Source: Acidimicrobiaceae bacterium
GTDB lineage: Bacteria > Actinomycetota > Acidimicrobiia > Acidimicrobiales > Aldehydirespiratoraceae
NCBI GenBank assembly: GCA_009835735.1
Contig: VXWX01000015.1
Coordinates: forward strand, 20,521-84,520
DNA length: 64,000 nt
Reading direction: 5' to 3'
A program made the translations under genes and the position numbers. The notes beneath the pieces were generated by a model. It saw nothing but the letters and a program-made list of their open reading frames with translations, was not told where the DNA came from and ran no database searches. This document shows positions 56,210 through 64,000 of this stretch, piece after piece. Each line of letters opens with the position of its first letter. Positions within the stretch are counted from its first letter, which is position 1.

Positions 56210-56890
56210 CTACAGCAGCTTCTCGAGTTCCTCGGCCATCACCCAGCCGTGCACGATCAGCGTGTCACCGTCATCGCGGACCAAGCCGTCAAGCAGTTCG
56301 GCGGACTCGGCTGGGATCTGCTGGGGTTTGAGGCTGGCGTGGTCGAGCACCACCGGGGGGCCACTCTTGCCGCGGGTGGTGAAGATGCGGTCCTCGTAGC
56401 TGAGGCTTCCGATGCCGAAGCGCTTGGCGAGTCGGCGGCCCCAGGCCCGCTCCTCACCGGTTGCCTTGTGGCCTGACCGGGGCACGACGTCGTGGAGGCT
56501 CTTGAAGGCCTCGAAGGCGCCCGGATCGTTGATCTGCATACCGACCAGAACGTCCTCGTCGGGGAACGACAGGGCGGCCCGGCGGAGTTGGTCGGTGACG
56601 ATGCCTCTCAACACGGTGTCGCGGCGGGTGGTGCGGCAGGTGTGGCCGGCGCCGATGAGAACACAGGGCGTCCCGCCGATGCGCTCCAGAGTGCAGAACG
56701 AGAAGCCGCGCAGCTTGCCGTTGTCGCGGGCCTCGGTCACCAACACCCAGGCCTCGGCCTGCTTGGACAGGGAGCCCACCTCGTATGCGTTGGAGGAGAC
56801 GGCGCAGAGATCGGCCATCTCGGCCAGATCGGAATCCCCCAGTGCGGTGCAATCCCTGGTCTCTATCGCGATCGCCATGACGGCTGCCAC
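56210..56890 (-). CDS. hypothetical protein
   Basis: 226-aa ORF in the strand and spacing of neighbouring genes; no family recognised. Confidence 0.6.
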   Translation of the reverse strand: MAAVMAIAIETRDCTALGDSDLAEMADLCAVSSNAYEVGSLSKQAEAWVLVTEARDNGKLRGFSFCTLERIGGTPCVLIGAGHTCRTTRRDTVLRGIVTDQLRRAALSFPDEDVLVGMQINDPGAFEAFKSLHDVVPRSGHKATGEERAWGRRLAKRFGIGSLSYEDRIFTTRGKSGPPVVLDHASLKPQQIPAESAELLDGLVRDDGDTLIVHGWVMAEELEKLL

Positions 56891-57010
56891 CCCTATCGCT
56901 TGCCGTACCGTCCGCCTTTAAGTCTCAGGGGCGCGGGCCGGTTTCGCAACCTTCCGGGCGCCGTTTCGCGCCCGGCGGCGGGCTTGCGAGGCGCAAGCCT
57001 CGACCGTGGA

Positions 57011-60000
57011 TCAGACGGCGGCGATGGCCTCTGCGCCGAGCAGCTCCCTCAACTCGGCCGGCAAGCCGTTGGCCGTGTCCACTGCGAAGTCCTCGGCCAG
57101 TCGCGCCACCCGCCGCCCGCCCAGTAGGAGTTCCACCGGCGAGCCGCCGGGATGAGCGCACAGCACGGACTTGAGCTCGCGCAGTTGCCGGTCGTTCTGG
57201 TGCTCCGGCGGGAGGTTGACCCGCAACGGCGGCTCGTGTCCGTTGCTCTCGACCGGGTCGATCTCGTTGGCGAAGAACCTGAGGGTGTCCTCCCTGGCGT
57301 CGAGGCGGCCCCGCACCACGACGACGGCGTCGTCGGCCAGCTTGGGACCGTGCTCGACCATGGCCCTGGGGAACACCAGCACCTCGATCTTGTTCTCGAG
57401 GTCCTCGAGCGCGAAGGATGCCATCAGTTCGCCCTTGCGGGTCCAACGCCGCTGCAGGCCGGTGATCACCCCTCCGACCGATAGGAAGCCGGCGTCGTCG
57501 CCGAGGGTGGCTCCCGACGCCAGGTCGCCGATGGTGCAGTCTGCGACTCGGCGGATCCGGGCCTCCATCCCTTGGAGCGGATGGTCCGAGATGTAGAGGC
57601 CGAGCATCTCCTTCTCGTGGGCCAGCTTCTGCATGCGGTCGAACTCGATGTCCGTGATCTCGGGCCTGTCGTCGAAGGAGGGGCCGTCGCTCTGCTCGCC
57701 GAACAGCGACATGACGCCGGCCTCGTGCTCGCGGCGCTTGCGAACCGTCATGTCGATGATTGCCTCGTGCGCCTGCAACAGCCCCTTGCGGGGATGGTCG
57801 AGCGAGTCGAAGGCCCCGGCCTTGATCAGCGACTCGATCGTCCGCTTGTTCAGCGCCTCCATGTCCACCCGCTCCACGAAATCGACGAATGAGGCGTACG
57901 GGCCGTTCGAGTCGCGCTCAGCGATGACGCGTTCGACGATCCCCTCCCCCACGTTGCGCACCGCGGAGAGGCCGTACACGATGCGGCCGGGGCCGGCTGC
58001 CGCCTCGTGGTCGTCGTGGGGCACCGGCGTGAAGTCGGATGCAGACCGGTTGATGTCGGGGACCTGCACCTCGATGCCGCGCAGTCGAGACTCGTTGAGG
58101 TAGACGGAGGCGTTCTCCAGCTTGCTCTTGACGCTGGTGAGCAGCGCGGCGAGGTATTCCACCGGGTAGTTCGCCTTGAGGTACGCGGTCTGGTAGGCGA
58201 CGAGGCCGTAGCCGTAGCTGTGGCTCTTGTTGAAGGCGTAGTCGGCGAACTGCTCGATGATCTTGAACAGCTGGGTGCCGAGGCCCTCCTCGTAGCCGGT
58301 GGCGACCACGCCCGCCACGAACTTCTCCTCCTCGGCCGCCATGGCCGACCGGATCTTCTTGCCCATGGCCTTGCGGAGAGAGTCGGCCTCGGCCAGCGAA
58401 TAGCCCGCGAAGCGCTGGGCCACTCTCATGACGCTCTCTTGGTAGATCATCAGCCCGTAGGTGTCGGCCAGGATGTCAGCCGCGTCGTCGTGGAAGTACT
58501 CGACGCGCCGCCGGCCGTTCTTGCGGTCGGCGTAGTCGTGGTGCATGTTGGCCGCCATCGGCCCCGGCCGGTACAGGGCAACCAGCGCGCAGATGTCGTC
58601 GAGGGAGGTGGGGGCAAGCGAGCGCACCAGCGAGCGCACTTGGGGATTCTCAAGCTGGAAGACCCCGATGGTGTCCCCCTCCTGGAGCATCTTGTAGGTG
58701 GCGTGGTCGTCCAGCGGGATGGTGTCGATGTCGACGCCGACGCCCCGGATGCGCTCTATCAGGGCGACGCTGTCGCTGATCACGTCGAGGTTGCGCAGGC
58801 CCAGGAAGTCCATCTTCAGGAGGCCGAGGTCCTCTACGCCGTGCATCTCGTACTGGGTGACGATGGGCGCCTCTTCGGGGTCGCGCCCCGGCTCCGGCTT
58901 GCGCTGGATGGGCATGTACTCGGTCAAGGGCTCGGGTGTGATGACCACGGCCGCGGCGTGGATGCCGTCCTGGCGCCGCAGGCCTTCCAGACCCCGGGCC
59001 ACGTCCACGACTTTGGCCACGTCGCTGTCGGTGTCGCACATCTGGCGCAGCTCGGCCGCGGCCACGAATCCGTCGTGGTACGTCTCCGAGTCCTCGAAGC
59101 AGTACTGGAGCGGGGTGTCGCGGCCCAGGATTAGCGGCGGCATGGCTTTGGCGATGCGGTCGCCGAGCGAGTGGGGATAGCCGAGGACGCGGGCGGCGTC
59201 GCGCACCGCGGCGCGGGCCTTGATCCGCCCGAATGTGATGATCTGGGCGACGTGGTCGCGCCCGTAGCGCTCGGCCGCGTAGTTGATCAGCTCGTCGCGG
59301 TGCCGCGAGTCGAAATCCATGTCGATGTCGGGCATCGACACCCGCGACGGGTTGAGGAACCGCTCGAACAGCAGGTCGTAGCGGATGGGGTCCAAGTCGG
59401 TTATGCGCAAGCTGTAGGCCACCGCGCACCCCGCGGCCGAGCCCCGCCCCGGACCGACCCGGATGCCACGGCGCCGGGCGTAGGCGATGAGGTCCCAGGT
59501 GATCAGGAAGTACGAGGCGAACCCCATGTTGTTGATGACCTCGAGCTCGTATGCCAGCCGCCCCGCCACTTCGGAGGGCAGGGGGTCGCCCCAGCGCTCG
59601 CTGGCCCCCGCGTAGGTGAGGTGCTCGAGGTATGAGCGGTCGTCGGCGAAGCCGTCGGGCACCTCGAAGTGCGGCAGCCGGGGCGTGCCGAAGGTGATGT
59701 TGACTTCGGCTTTCTCGGCGATGGCGAGGGTGTTGTCGCACGCCTCGGTCAACTCCGAGAAGAGACTGCGCATCTCCGCGGCCGACTTGAGGTAGTGGTC
59801 GTCGCCGTGGAACTTGAGACGGTCGGTGTCCTCCAGCAGTGAACCGGTCTGCACGCACAACAGCGCGTCATGGGCCGCAGCGTCGTGGCGGTGGGTGTAA
59901 TGGCTGTCGTTGGTGGCCAGCAGGGGCGCATTGAGCGTGCGTGCGATCTGGAGCAGCTGCGGGTTGATCTGGTGCTGCGCCGGGATCCCGTGGTCCTGCA

Positions 60001-60565
60001 GTTCGACGTAGTAGTTGTCGCGGCCGAAGATGTCCTGGAAGCGGGCCGCCTTCTCGAGTGCCTCGGCCGGGTTGCCCCGAAGCAGGGCCTGTGGCACCTG
60101 GCCTCCGAGGCAGCCGGTGGTGGCGATGAGGCCCGCGCTGTGGTCGTTGAGCGTCTCCCAGTCGCAGCGGGGCTTGTAGTAGTAGCCCTCCATGAACGCC
60201 CGGCTGGCCACCTGGATGAGGTTCTTGTAGCCGGTGTCGTCGGTGGCCAGCAGCGTCAGGTGGTAGTACAGCTTGCGGCCGCCCTCGGTGTCCCCGCCGG
60301 AGTCGTCGACCCGGCCCCGCCGTGAGGGCCGCTCGTGGCGGGACTCGTGGGCCATGTAGGCCTCGACGCCGATGACGGGCTTGATGCCCTGCTCCGAGCA
60401 CTTGCGGTAGAAGTCCAGGACCCCGTACATGTTGCCGTGGTCGGTGATTCCCAGGGCCGGCTGGCCGTCGGCGACTGCCGCTGCGATGAGTTCGTCAAGC
60501 CGCGAGGCGCCGTCGAGGATCGAGTACTCGGTGTGGGTGTGGAGGTGGACGAACGAGTCAGCCAC
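57011..60565 (-). CDS. dnaE: DNA polymerase III alpha subunit
   Basis: FVHLHTHTEYSILDGASR; GPGRGSAAGCAVAYSLRITDLDP; MPDIDMDFDSRHRD. Confidence 0.96.
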   Translation of the reverse strand: MADSFVHLHTHTEYSILDGASRLDELIAAAVADGQPALGITDHGNMYGVLDFYRKCSEQGIKPVIGVEAYMAHESRHERPSRRGRVDDSGGDTEGGRKLYYHLTLLATDDTGYKNLIQVASRAFMEGYYYKPRCDWETLNDHSAGLIATTGCLGGQVPQALLRGNPAEALEKAARFQDIFGRDNYYVELQDHGIPAQHQINPQLLQIARTLNAPLLATNDSHYTHRHDAAAHDALLCVQTGSLLEDTDRLKFHGDDHYLKSAAEMRSLFSELTEACDNTLAIAEKAEVNITFGTPRLPHFEVPDGFADDRSYLEHLTYAGASERWGDPLPSEVAGRLAYELEVINNMGFASYFLITWDLIAYARRRGIRVGPGRGSAAGCAVAYSLRITDLDPIRYDLLFERFLNPSRVSMPDIDMDFDSRHRDELINYAAERYGRDHVAQIITFGRIKARAAVRDAARVLGYPHSLGDRIAKAMPPLILGRDTPLQYCFEDSETYHDGFVAAAELRQMCDTDSDVAKVVDVARGLEGLRRQDGIHAAAVVITPEPLTEYMPIQRKPEPGRDPEEAPIVTQYEMHGVEDLGLLKMDFLGLRNLDVISDSVALIERIRGVGVDIDTIPLDDHATYKMLQEGDTIGVFQLENPQVRSLVRSLAPTSLDDICALVALYRPGPMAANMHHDYADRKNGRRRVEYFHDDAADILADTYGLMIYQESVMRVAQRFAGYSLAEADSLRKAMGKKIRSAMAAEEEKFVAGVVATGYEEGLGTQLFKIIEQFADYAFNKSHSYGYGLVAYQTAYLKANYPVEYLAALLTSVKSKLENASVYLNESRLRGIEVQVPDINRSASDFTPVPHDDHEAAAGPGRIVYGLSAVRNVGEGIVERVIAERDSNGPYASFVDFVERVDMEALNKRTIESLIKAGAFDSLDHPRKGLLQAHEAIIDMTVRKRREHEAGVMSLFGEQSDGPSFDDRPEITDIEFDRMQKLAHEKEMLGLYISDHPLQGMEARIRRVADCTIGDLASGATLGDDAGFLSVGGVITGLQRRWTRKGELMASFALEDLENKIEVLVFPRAMVEHGPKLADDAVVVVRGRLDAREDTLRFFANEIDPVESNGHEPPLRVNLPPEHQNDRQLRELKSVLCAHPGGSPVELLLGGRRVARLAEDFAVDTANGLPAELRELLGAEAIAAV

Positions 60566-60707
60566 CTTGCCTCCTTGTGGACCGCTGTGGACCGGTGTTG
60601 AGATTGCTGTGGATGAATCACACAGCTGTCATTCGCACCATAGTCGGCTGTTCGGGGGCGCGCGCAAGTGCATTGTTTGCCCGGCCGGCGGGTCCTGTGT
60701 CAAGCGA

Positions 60708-61220
60708 TCAGAGGTAGGTGCCTGGGCGGCTTGCGGGGTCGCTTTCGGGCTGGAGTCTGGGGTATGGGTCGGCTCCCGGCGGCAGCTCGCCGCGCATTGA
60801 TTGGAGCTGCTGGTGGGCGCTCATCTGCTGGGCTAGGAGCATGGCCTTCATTCCCTGGATGAGGCCTTCGAGCCACCCCACCAGCTGGGCCTTGGCGACC
60901 TGGAGCTCCATGGCGGACGGGGTCTCGGCCTCGTCGAATGGCGAGGCGAGCCTCGCCAGTTCCTCGCGCAGGTCTGGCGACAGGGCCGAGCCGACCTCGC
61001 CCACCGACGTCTCGTAGATCTCGCGCAGTCGCTGCCGGCTGGCCTCGTCCAGATCGGTGGAGCGAACCTCGGCCAGCAGTTGCTTGAGCATGGTGCCGAT
61101 GCGCATGACCTTGGCTGGATGATCGATCGTCTCATTGATGTCGTCGCCAGCGTCGCCCGCCCCGGCTTCGATGACCTCCGGCGCCAGCACCTCGGGTTCA
61201 GGGGTGTCCAGATCAGCCAC
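60708..61220 (-). CDS. bpa: bacterial proteasome activator (Bpa/PafE)-like protein
   Basis: HPAKVMRIGTMLKQLLAEVR; LREIYETSVGEVGSALSPDLREEL; C-terminal GTYL resembling GQYL. Confidence 0.82.
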   Translation of the reverse strand: MADLDTPEPEVLAPEVIEAGAGDAGDDINETIDHPAKVMRIGTMLKQLLAEVRSTDLDEASRQRLREIYETSVGEVGSALSPDLREELARLASPFDEAETPSAMELQVAKAQLVGWLEGLIQGMKAMLLAQQMSAHQQLQSMRGELPPGADPYPRLQPESDPASRPGTYL

Positions 61221-61230
61221 GAATCCAACC

Positions 61231-62355
61231 CTAGGAGGTATAGACCAGAAGCGGCACGAGCATCTCGGCGGAGGTGAGCGAGCCGTGGCGACCGATGATC
61301 CTGGGGGCGCCATCGTCGGGATGGCTGAACGCCCAGGCGTCCCGGGCCACCAGCGCCACGTCCCCGAGCCGGGCGCGGGCTGCGTCGGTGACGACCGGTC
61401 CGAGCCAGCCGGCGTCGATCATCTCCTCGGCGGTGCGGATCCAGGCCTGTTCGGCGTGGGCGTCGACGGCGGCCTCGTACAGGTCGCCGCTCCGGCCCGG
61501 CCGGGCGTGCAGCCACCGGAAGCGGGCCTCGCCCGACTCCGCTCTAGCGCAGTCGAGCACGGTGCCGTCGATCTTGACCAGGCCGTCGGAGCAGTCGACG
61601 AGGCCGTGGTCGGAGGTGGCCACCACCGCGGAGCCGCGGGGGAGGATGGTGAGCAGATCGGCCATCAGCCGGTCGCAGGCCCGCAACTCGGCCTCGTAGT
61701 GTTCGCCGAAGGCGTGCTCGTGGGCCACGATGTCCAGGCCCTCGTAGTAGGCGTAGACGAAGGACTCCCCCGCGGCCAGCAACTGCCGCACCTCCACCGC
61801 CAGGCTCGACAGCATCTTGTACCCGAACCGGCGAGCGTCGCGCAGGTAGGCGCGGCTGAAGCCCGACTTACGGTAGACGTCCCTCTGGAGCGCGGGCGGG
61901 CGCTGGCCGCCGAAGGAGGCGACCGGCTGGAACCGCTCGGGCGGGTGGCGGTCCACGCTGTCGCCCTGAGGCGTTCTCCACTTCAGGATGTTGAGGTTGC
62001 CGTCGTCGGTCCGGATGCGGTATCCCACGATCCCGTGCTCTCCCACCCCGACGCCGGTGGCTATGGAAGTGAGGGCGGACGCGGTGGTGCTCGGAGCCAC
62101 CGTGGTGATCGTGGACGCGTGCATCTCGTGGAGCGTCGGAGCGATCCGGGGCCGCGCCGCGAGCTGCTCGGCGCCGAGCCCGTCAAGGACCAGCACCACC
62201 ACGGCCCGGGCCTCGAGGATCTCCGGGGGCAGCGGGCCCGGAGATCCTTGGAGGCCGGTCTCCAGGATCGCGGGCACGATGTCGGCTATGCAGCCGCCTC
62301 CGTAGGCGGGCAGGACCGGCTCTTGGCGCGCGGCAATAGGTTCCGAGCAGTCCAC
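61231..62355 (-). CDS. alkaline phosphatase superfamily / nucleotide pyrophosphatase-phosphodiesterase
   Basis: VVLVLDGLGAEQL; TTVAPSTTASALTSIATG; VVATSDHGLVD. Confidence 0.88.
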   Translation of the reverse strand: MDCSEPIAARQEPVLPAYGGGCIADIVPAILETGLQGSPGPLPPEILEARAVVVLVLDGLGAEQLAARPRIAPTLHEMHASTITTVAPSTTASALTSIATGVGVGEHGIVGYRIRTDDGNLNILKWRTPQGDSVDRHPPERFQPVASFGGQRPPALQRDVYRKSGFSRAYLRDARRFGYKMLSSLAVEVRQLLAAGESFVYAYYEGLDIVAHEHAFGEHYEAELRACDRLMADLLTILPRGSAVVATSDHGLVDCSDGLVKIDGTVLDCARAESGEARFRWLHARPGRSGDLYEAAVDAHAEQAWIRTAEEMIDAGWLGPVVTDAARARLGDVALVARDAWAFSHPDDGAPRIIGRHGSLTSAEMLVPLLVYTS

Positions 62356-62373
62356 GGCATCTAGGATGCCACC

Positions 62374-62823
62374 ATGCGGGTGTCGACACGCGGGGACTAC
62401 GCATCCCGGGCCCTGCTGTCCCTGGCGCTCCATGGAGAGAACACGCCCACCTCGGTGCGTGAGATCGCCGAGCGCACCGCCCTCCCGCAGCCCTACCTGG
62501 AGCAGATACTCCTGGCCCTGAAGGGAGCCGGCCTGGTGCGCTCGAAGCGGGGTGTGGGCGGTGGCTACGTGCTGGCCCGCGATCCCGCCGACATCAAGCT
62601 GTCAGAGATCGTGCGGGCCGTGGACGGCCCCATTGCCGCGGGCGACTTCGGGGAGCCCCACACCGACGGCGCCTGCGATCATGAGGGGCAGTGCGTGCTG
62701 TTGGCGATCTGGTCGGCCTCGGGCGCGCACATGCGCCGGTTCCTTGACTCCTTCAGCCTGGCCCAGATCACCGCCATGGCTCAGGGAGAGGCTCCCTGGC
62801 CCGCGGAGGGCGAGTCCGTATAG
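62374..62823 (+). CDS. Rrf2-family transcriptional regulator
   Basis: MRVSTRGDYASRALLSLALH; LPQPYLEQILLALKGAGLVRSKRGVGGGYVLAR. Confidence 0.93.
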   Translation: MRVSTRGDYASRALLSLALHGENTPTSVREIAERTALPQPYLEQILLALKGAGLVRSKRGVGGGYVLARDPADIKLSEIVRAVDGPIAAGDFGEPHTDGACDHEGQCVLLAIWSASGAHMRRFLDSFSLAQITAMAQGEAPWPAEGESV

Positions 62824-62857
62824 GGCACCGGCTGAGCTGGCGCCCTATACGGACTCG
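62811..62857. terminator. 16-bp perfect inverted repeat between convergent rrf2 and betaine-binding genes
   Basis: CGAGTCCGTATAGGGC / GCCCTATACGGACTCG with 15-nt loop; left arm includes rrf2 stop codon. Confidence 0.8.
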
Positions 62858-62877
62858 GGTCTAGGAATGTCGGCCGA

Positions 62878-63894
62878 CTAGTTCCTGGCGTTCGTCAGCC
62901 AGATGTCGACGAGGGCCCGGTTGTCGGCGATCCATGCGGCCGCGTCGGCTTTGGCGTTGGGGTTCGCCTTGGCGTTCTGGGCGGCGATGTCGCCGAGCGG
63001 GATCTGCACCTGTTCGAGCAAGCGCCGGATGTCGGCGTTGTCGTCGAGGAATTCGCTGTTGGCCACGGCCCGGATGCTGTTGACCGGCCATCCCAGGTCG
63101 CAGGGGTTGCTGGCGCAGCCGGCGAGGCCGCGGACCTCGGTCGTGCCCTCATCGTCTTCGAGTGCGGGTGACTCCAGCCAGACCGCGTCGACGCCCGGTG
63201 CGAGCGCCTCGTAGGTCCAGTTGGGGGTCCAGGCATAGAACAGCACCGGGTCACCGGCCGCCACCCTGTCCTGCACTCCACGCATCAGCTCGCCGTAGGT
63301 GCCTGACACCTGCTCCACATTGTCGCCCCAATCGAGTTCGGCGATGTGGTTGTCGATGATGGTGGCGCAGCCCCAGCCCTCGTTGCAGCCGATCAGGTCG
63401 GCGAGACCGTCGCCGTCCTGGTCGAACACCGACGCGACCGACGAGTCCGCCAGGTCGCTCATCGAGGTGATGCCCATGGCGTCGGCGGTGGCCTTGTCGA
63501 TCATGTACCCCTGGAGAGCACCCGACTCGACCTGTTGCCCGACAGCTTCGATGCTGCGGTCGTATTCCAGCCCGGCGGCTGTCTCGGACGTGAGGTAGAT
63601 GTCGTGGGTGGGGAACCAGCCGTTCGCCCACAGGTCGTACTGCCCGCTGTCCAGCGCCGGATAGAAGGAGTACGGGTTGAGGGTGTGGGCGGACGGGTCC
63701 GTGACCGTGTACCCCAGTTCACCGATGAGCTGGGCGTAGATCTCGGCCTGCATGTAGCCGCTGGACCAGTTGGCCCGGGCCATGGTCACCGTTTGGTCTT
63801 CCTCCTCGCCGCTGAAGATCACGACGAGGGCCACGACGACGAGGGCGGCCAACGCTGCGACCAGAACGATGCCATTGCGCCTTTGGTTTCTCAT
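62878..63894 (-). CDS. glycine betaine/proline ABC transporter substrate-binding protein
   Basis: VTMARANWSSGYMQAEIYAQLIGELGY; LWANGWFPTHDIYL; LFYAWTPNWTYEAL. Confidence 0.9.
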   Translation of the reverse strand: MRNQRRNGIVLVAALAALVVVALVVIFSGEEEDQTVTMARANWSSGYMQAEIYAQLIGELGYTVTDPSAHTLNPYSFYPALDSGQYDLWANGWFPTHDIYLTSETAAGLEYDRSIEAVGQQVESGALQGYMIDKATADAMGITSMSDLADSSVASVFDQDGDGLADLIGCNEGWGCATIIDNHIAELDWGDNVEQVSGTYGELMRGVQDRVAAGDPVLFYAWTPNWTYEALAPGVDAVWLESPALEDDEGTTEVRGLAGCASNPCDLGWPVNSIRAVANSEFLDDNADIRRLLEQVQIPLGDIAAQNAKANPNAKADAAAWIADNRALVDIWLTNARN

Positions 63895-63925
63895 ATCGAG
63901 CCTCCTCCCTTCTCAAGCCGGCCCG

Positions 63926-64000
63926 TCACTGTTTCGGCCCCTCGGCGAGCCGTTCCTTCACTTGGGCTATCAGCCCGCTGTGCTGGGCGCGGAAGATCTG
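63926..64000 (-). CDS. C-terminal end of a truncated CDS, probably another component of the betaine ABC transporter
   Basis: QIFRAQHSGLIAQVKERLAEGPKQ-stop; identity inferred only from position. Confidence 0.4.
   Translation of the reverse strand, partial: QIFRAQHSGLIAQVKERLAEGPKQ

Overview
High-GC actinobacterial chromosomal window. The mycothiol synthase-like MshD, the Bpa-like proteasome activator and the general gene style fit Actinomycetota; Acidimicrobiia is only a guess. About 57 coding regions are supportable; I found no rRNA, tRNA or CRISPR. (1) 1-25.2 kb is a catabolic island: two paralogous BMP-type (nucleoside/purine-like) ABC importers, each co-oriented with Rieske oxygenase genes (four Rieske genes in total), a xanthine-dehydrogenase-type L/M/S hydroxylase, a nucleoside/guanine-type deaminase, a 3Fe-4S ferredoxin, an actinobacterial GroES paralogue, two GcvT-like methyltransferases, an SDR, an alpha/beta hydrolase, a P450 and an XRE-cupin regulator. 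A 15-bp palindromic motif ATTGAT-N3-ATCAAT (one perfect copy, two close variants, one weak) sits at the predicted promoters of both gcvT genes and both BMP operons. This looks like an undescribed regulon for import and oxidative demethylation of a methylated, possibly purine-like, substrate. (2) 25-33 kb: SNF2 helicase with a small overlapping partner ORF, and a fused 2-oxoacid:ferredoxin oxidoreductase. (3) 32.8-38.1 kb: his operon (hisD-C-[50-aa ORF]-B-[12-aa ORF]-H-A-F). The two unannotated small ORFs fill the gaps around hisB with 4-nt stop/start overlaps and appear to derive from duplicated hisB 5' and 3' ends. (4) 38-47.6 kb: mostly housekeeping (nth, mshD, menG, menA, metE-like, response regulator, DUF255, thiolase). 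(5) 47.6-56 kb: a 1737-aa DEDD-exonuclease/RecQ/UvrD fusion helicase, then VOC, DUF222-HNH, DUF429 and nitroreductase genes. (6) 57-64 kb: dnaE, Bpa-like, phosphodiesterase, Rrf2 regulator, glycine betaine binding protein. Family names come from recognising motifs in the translations; no searches were run.
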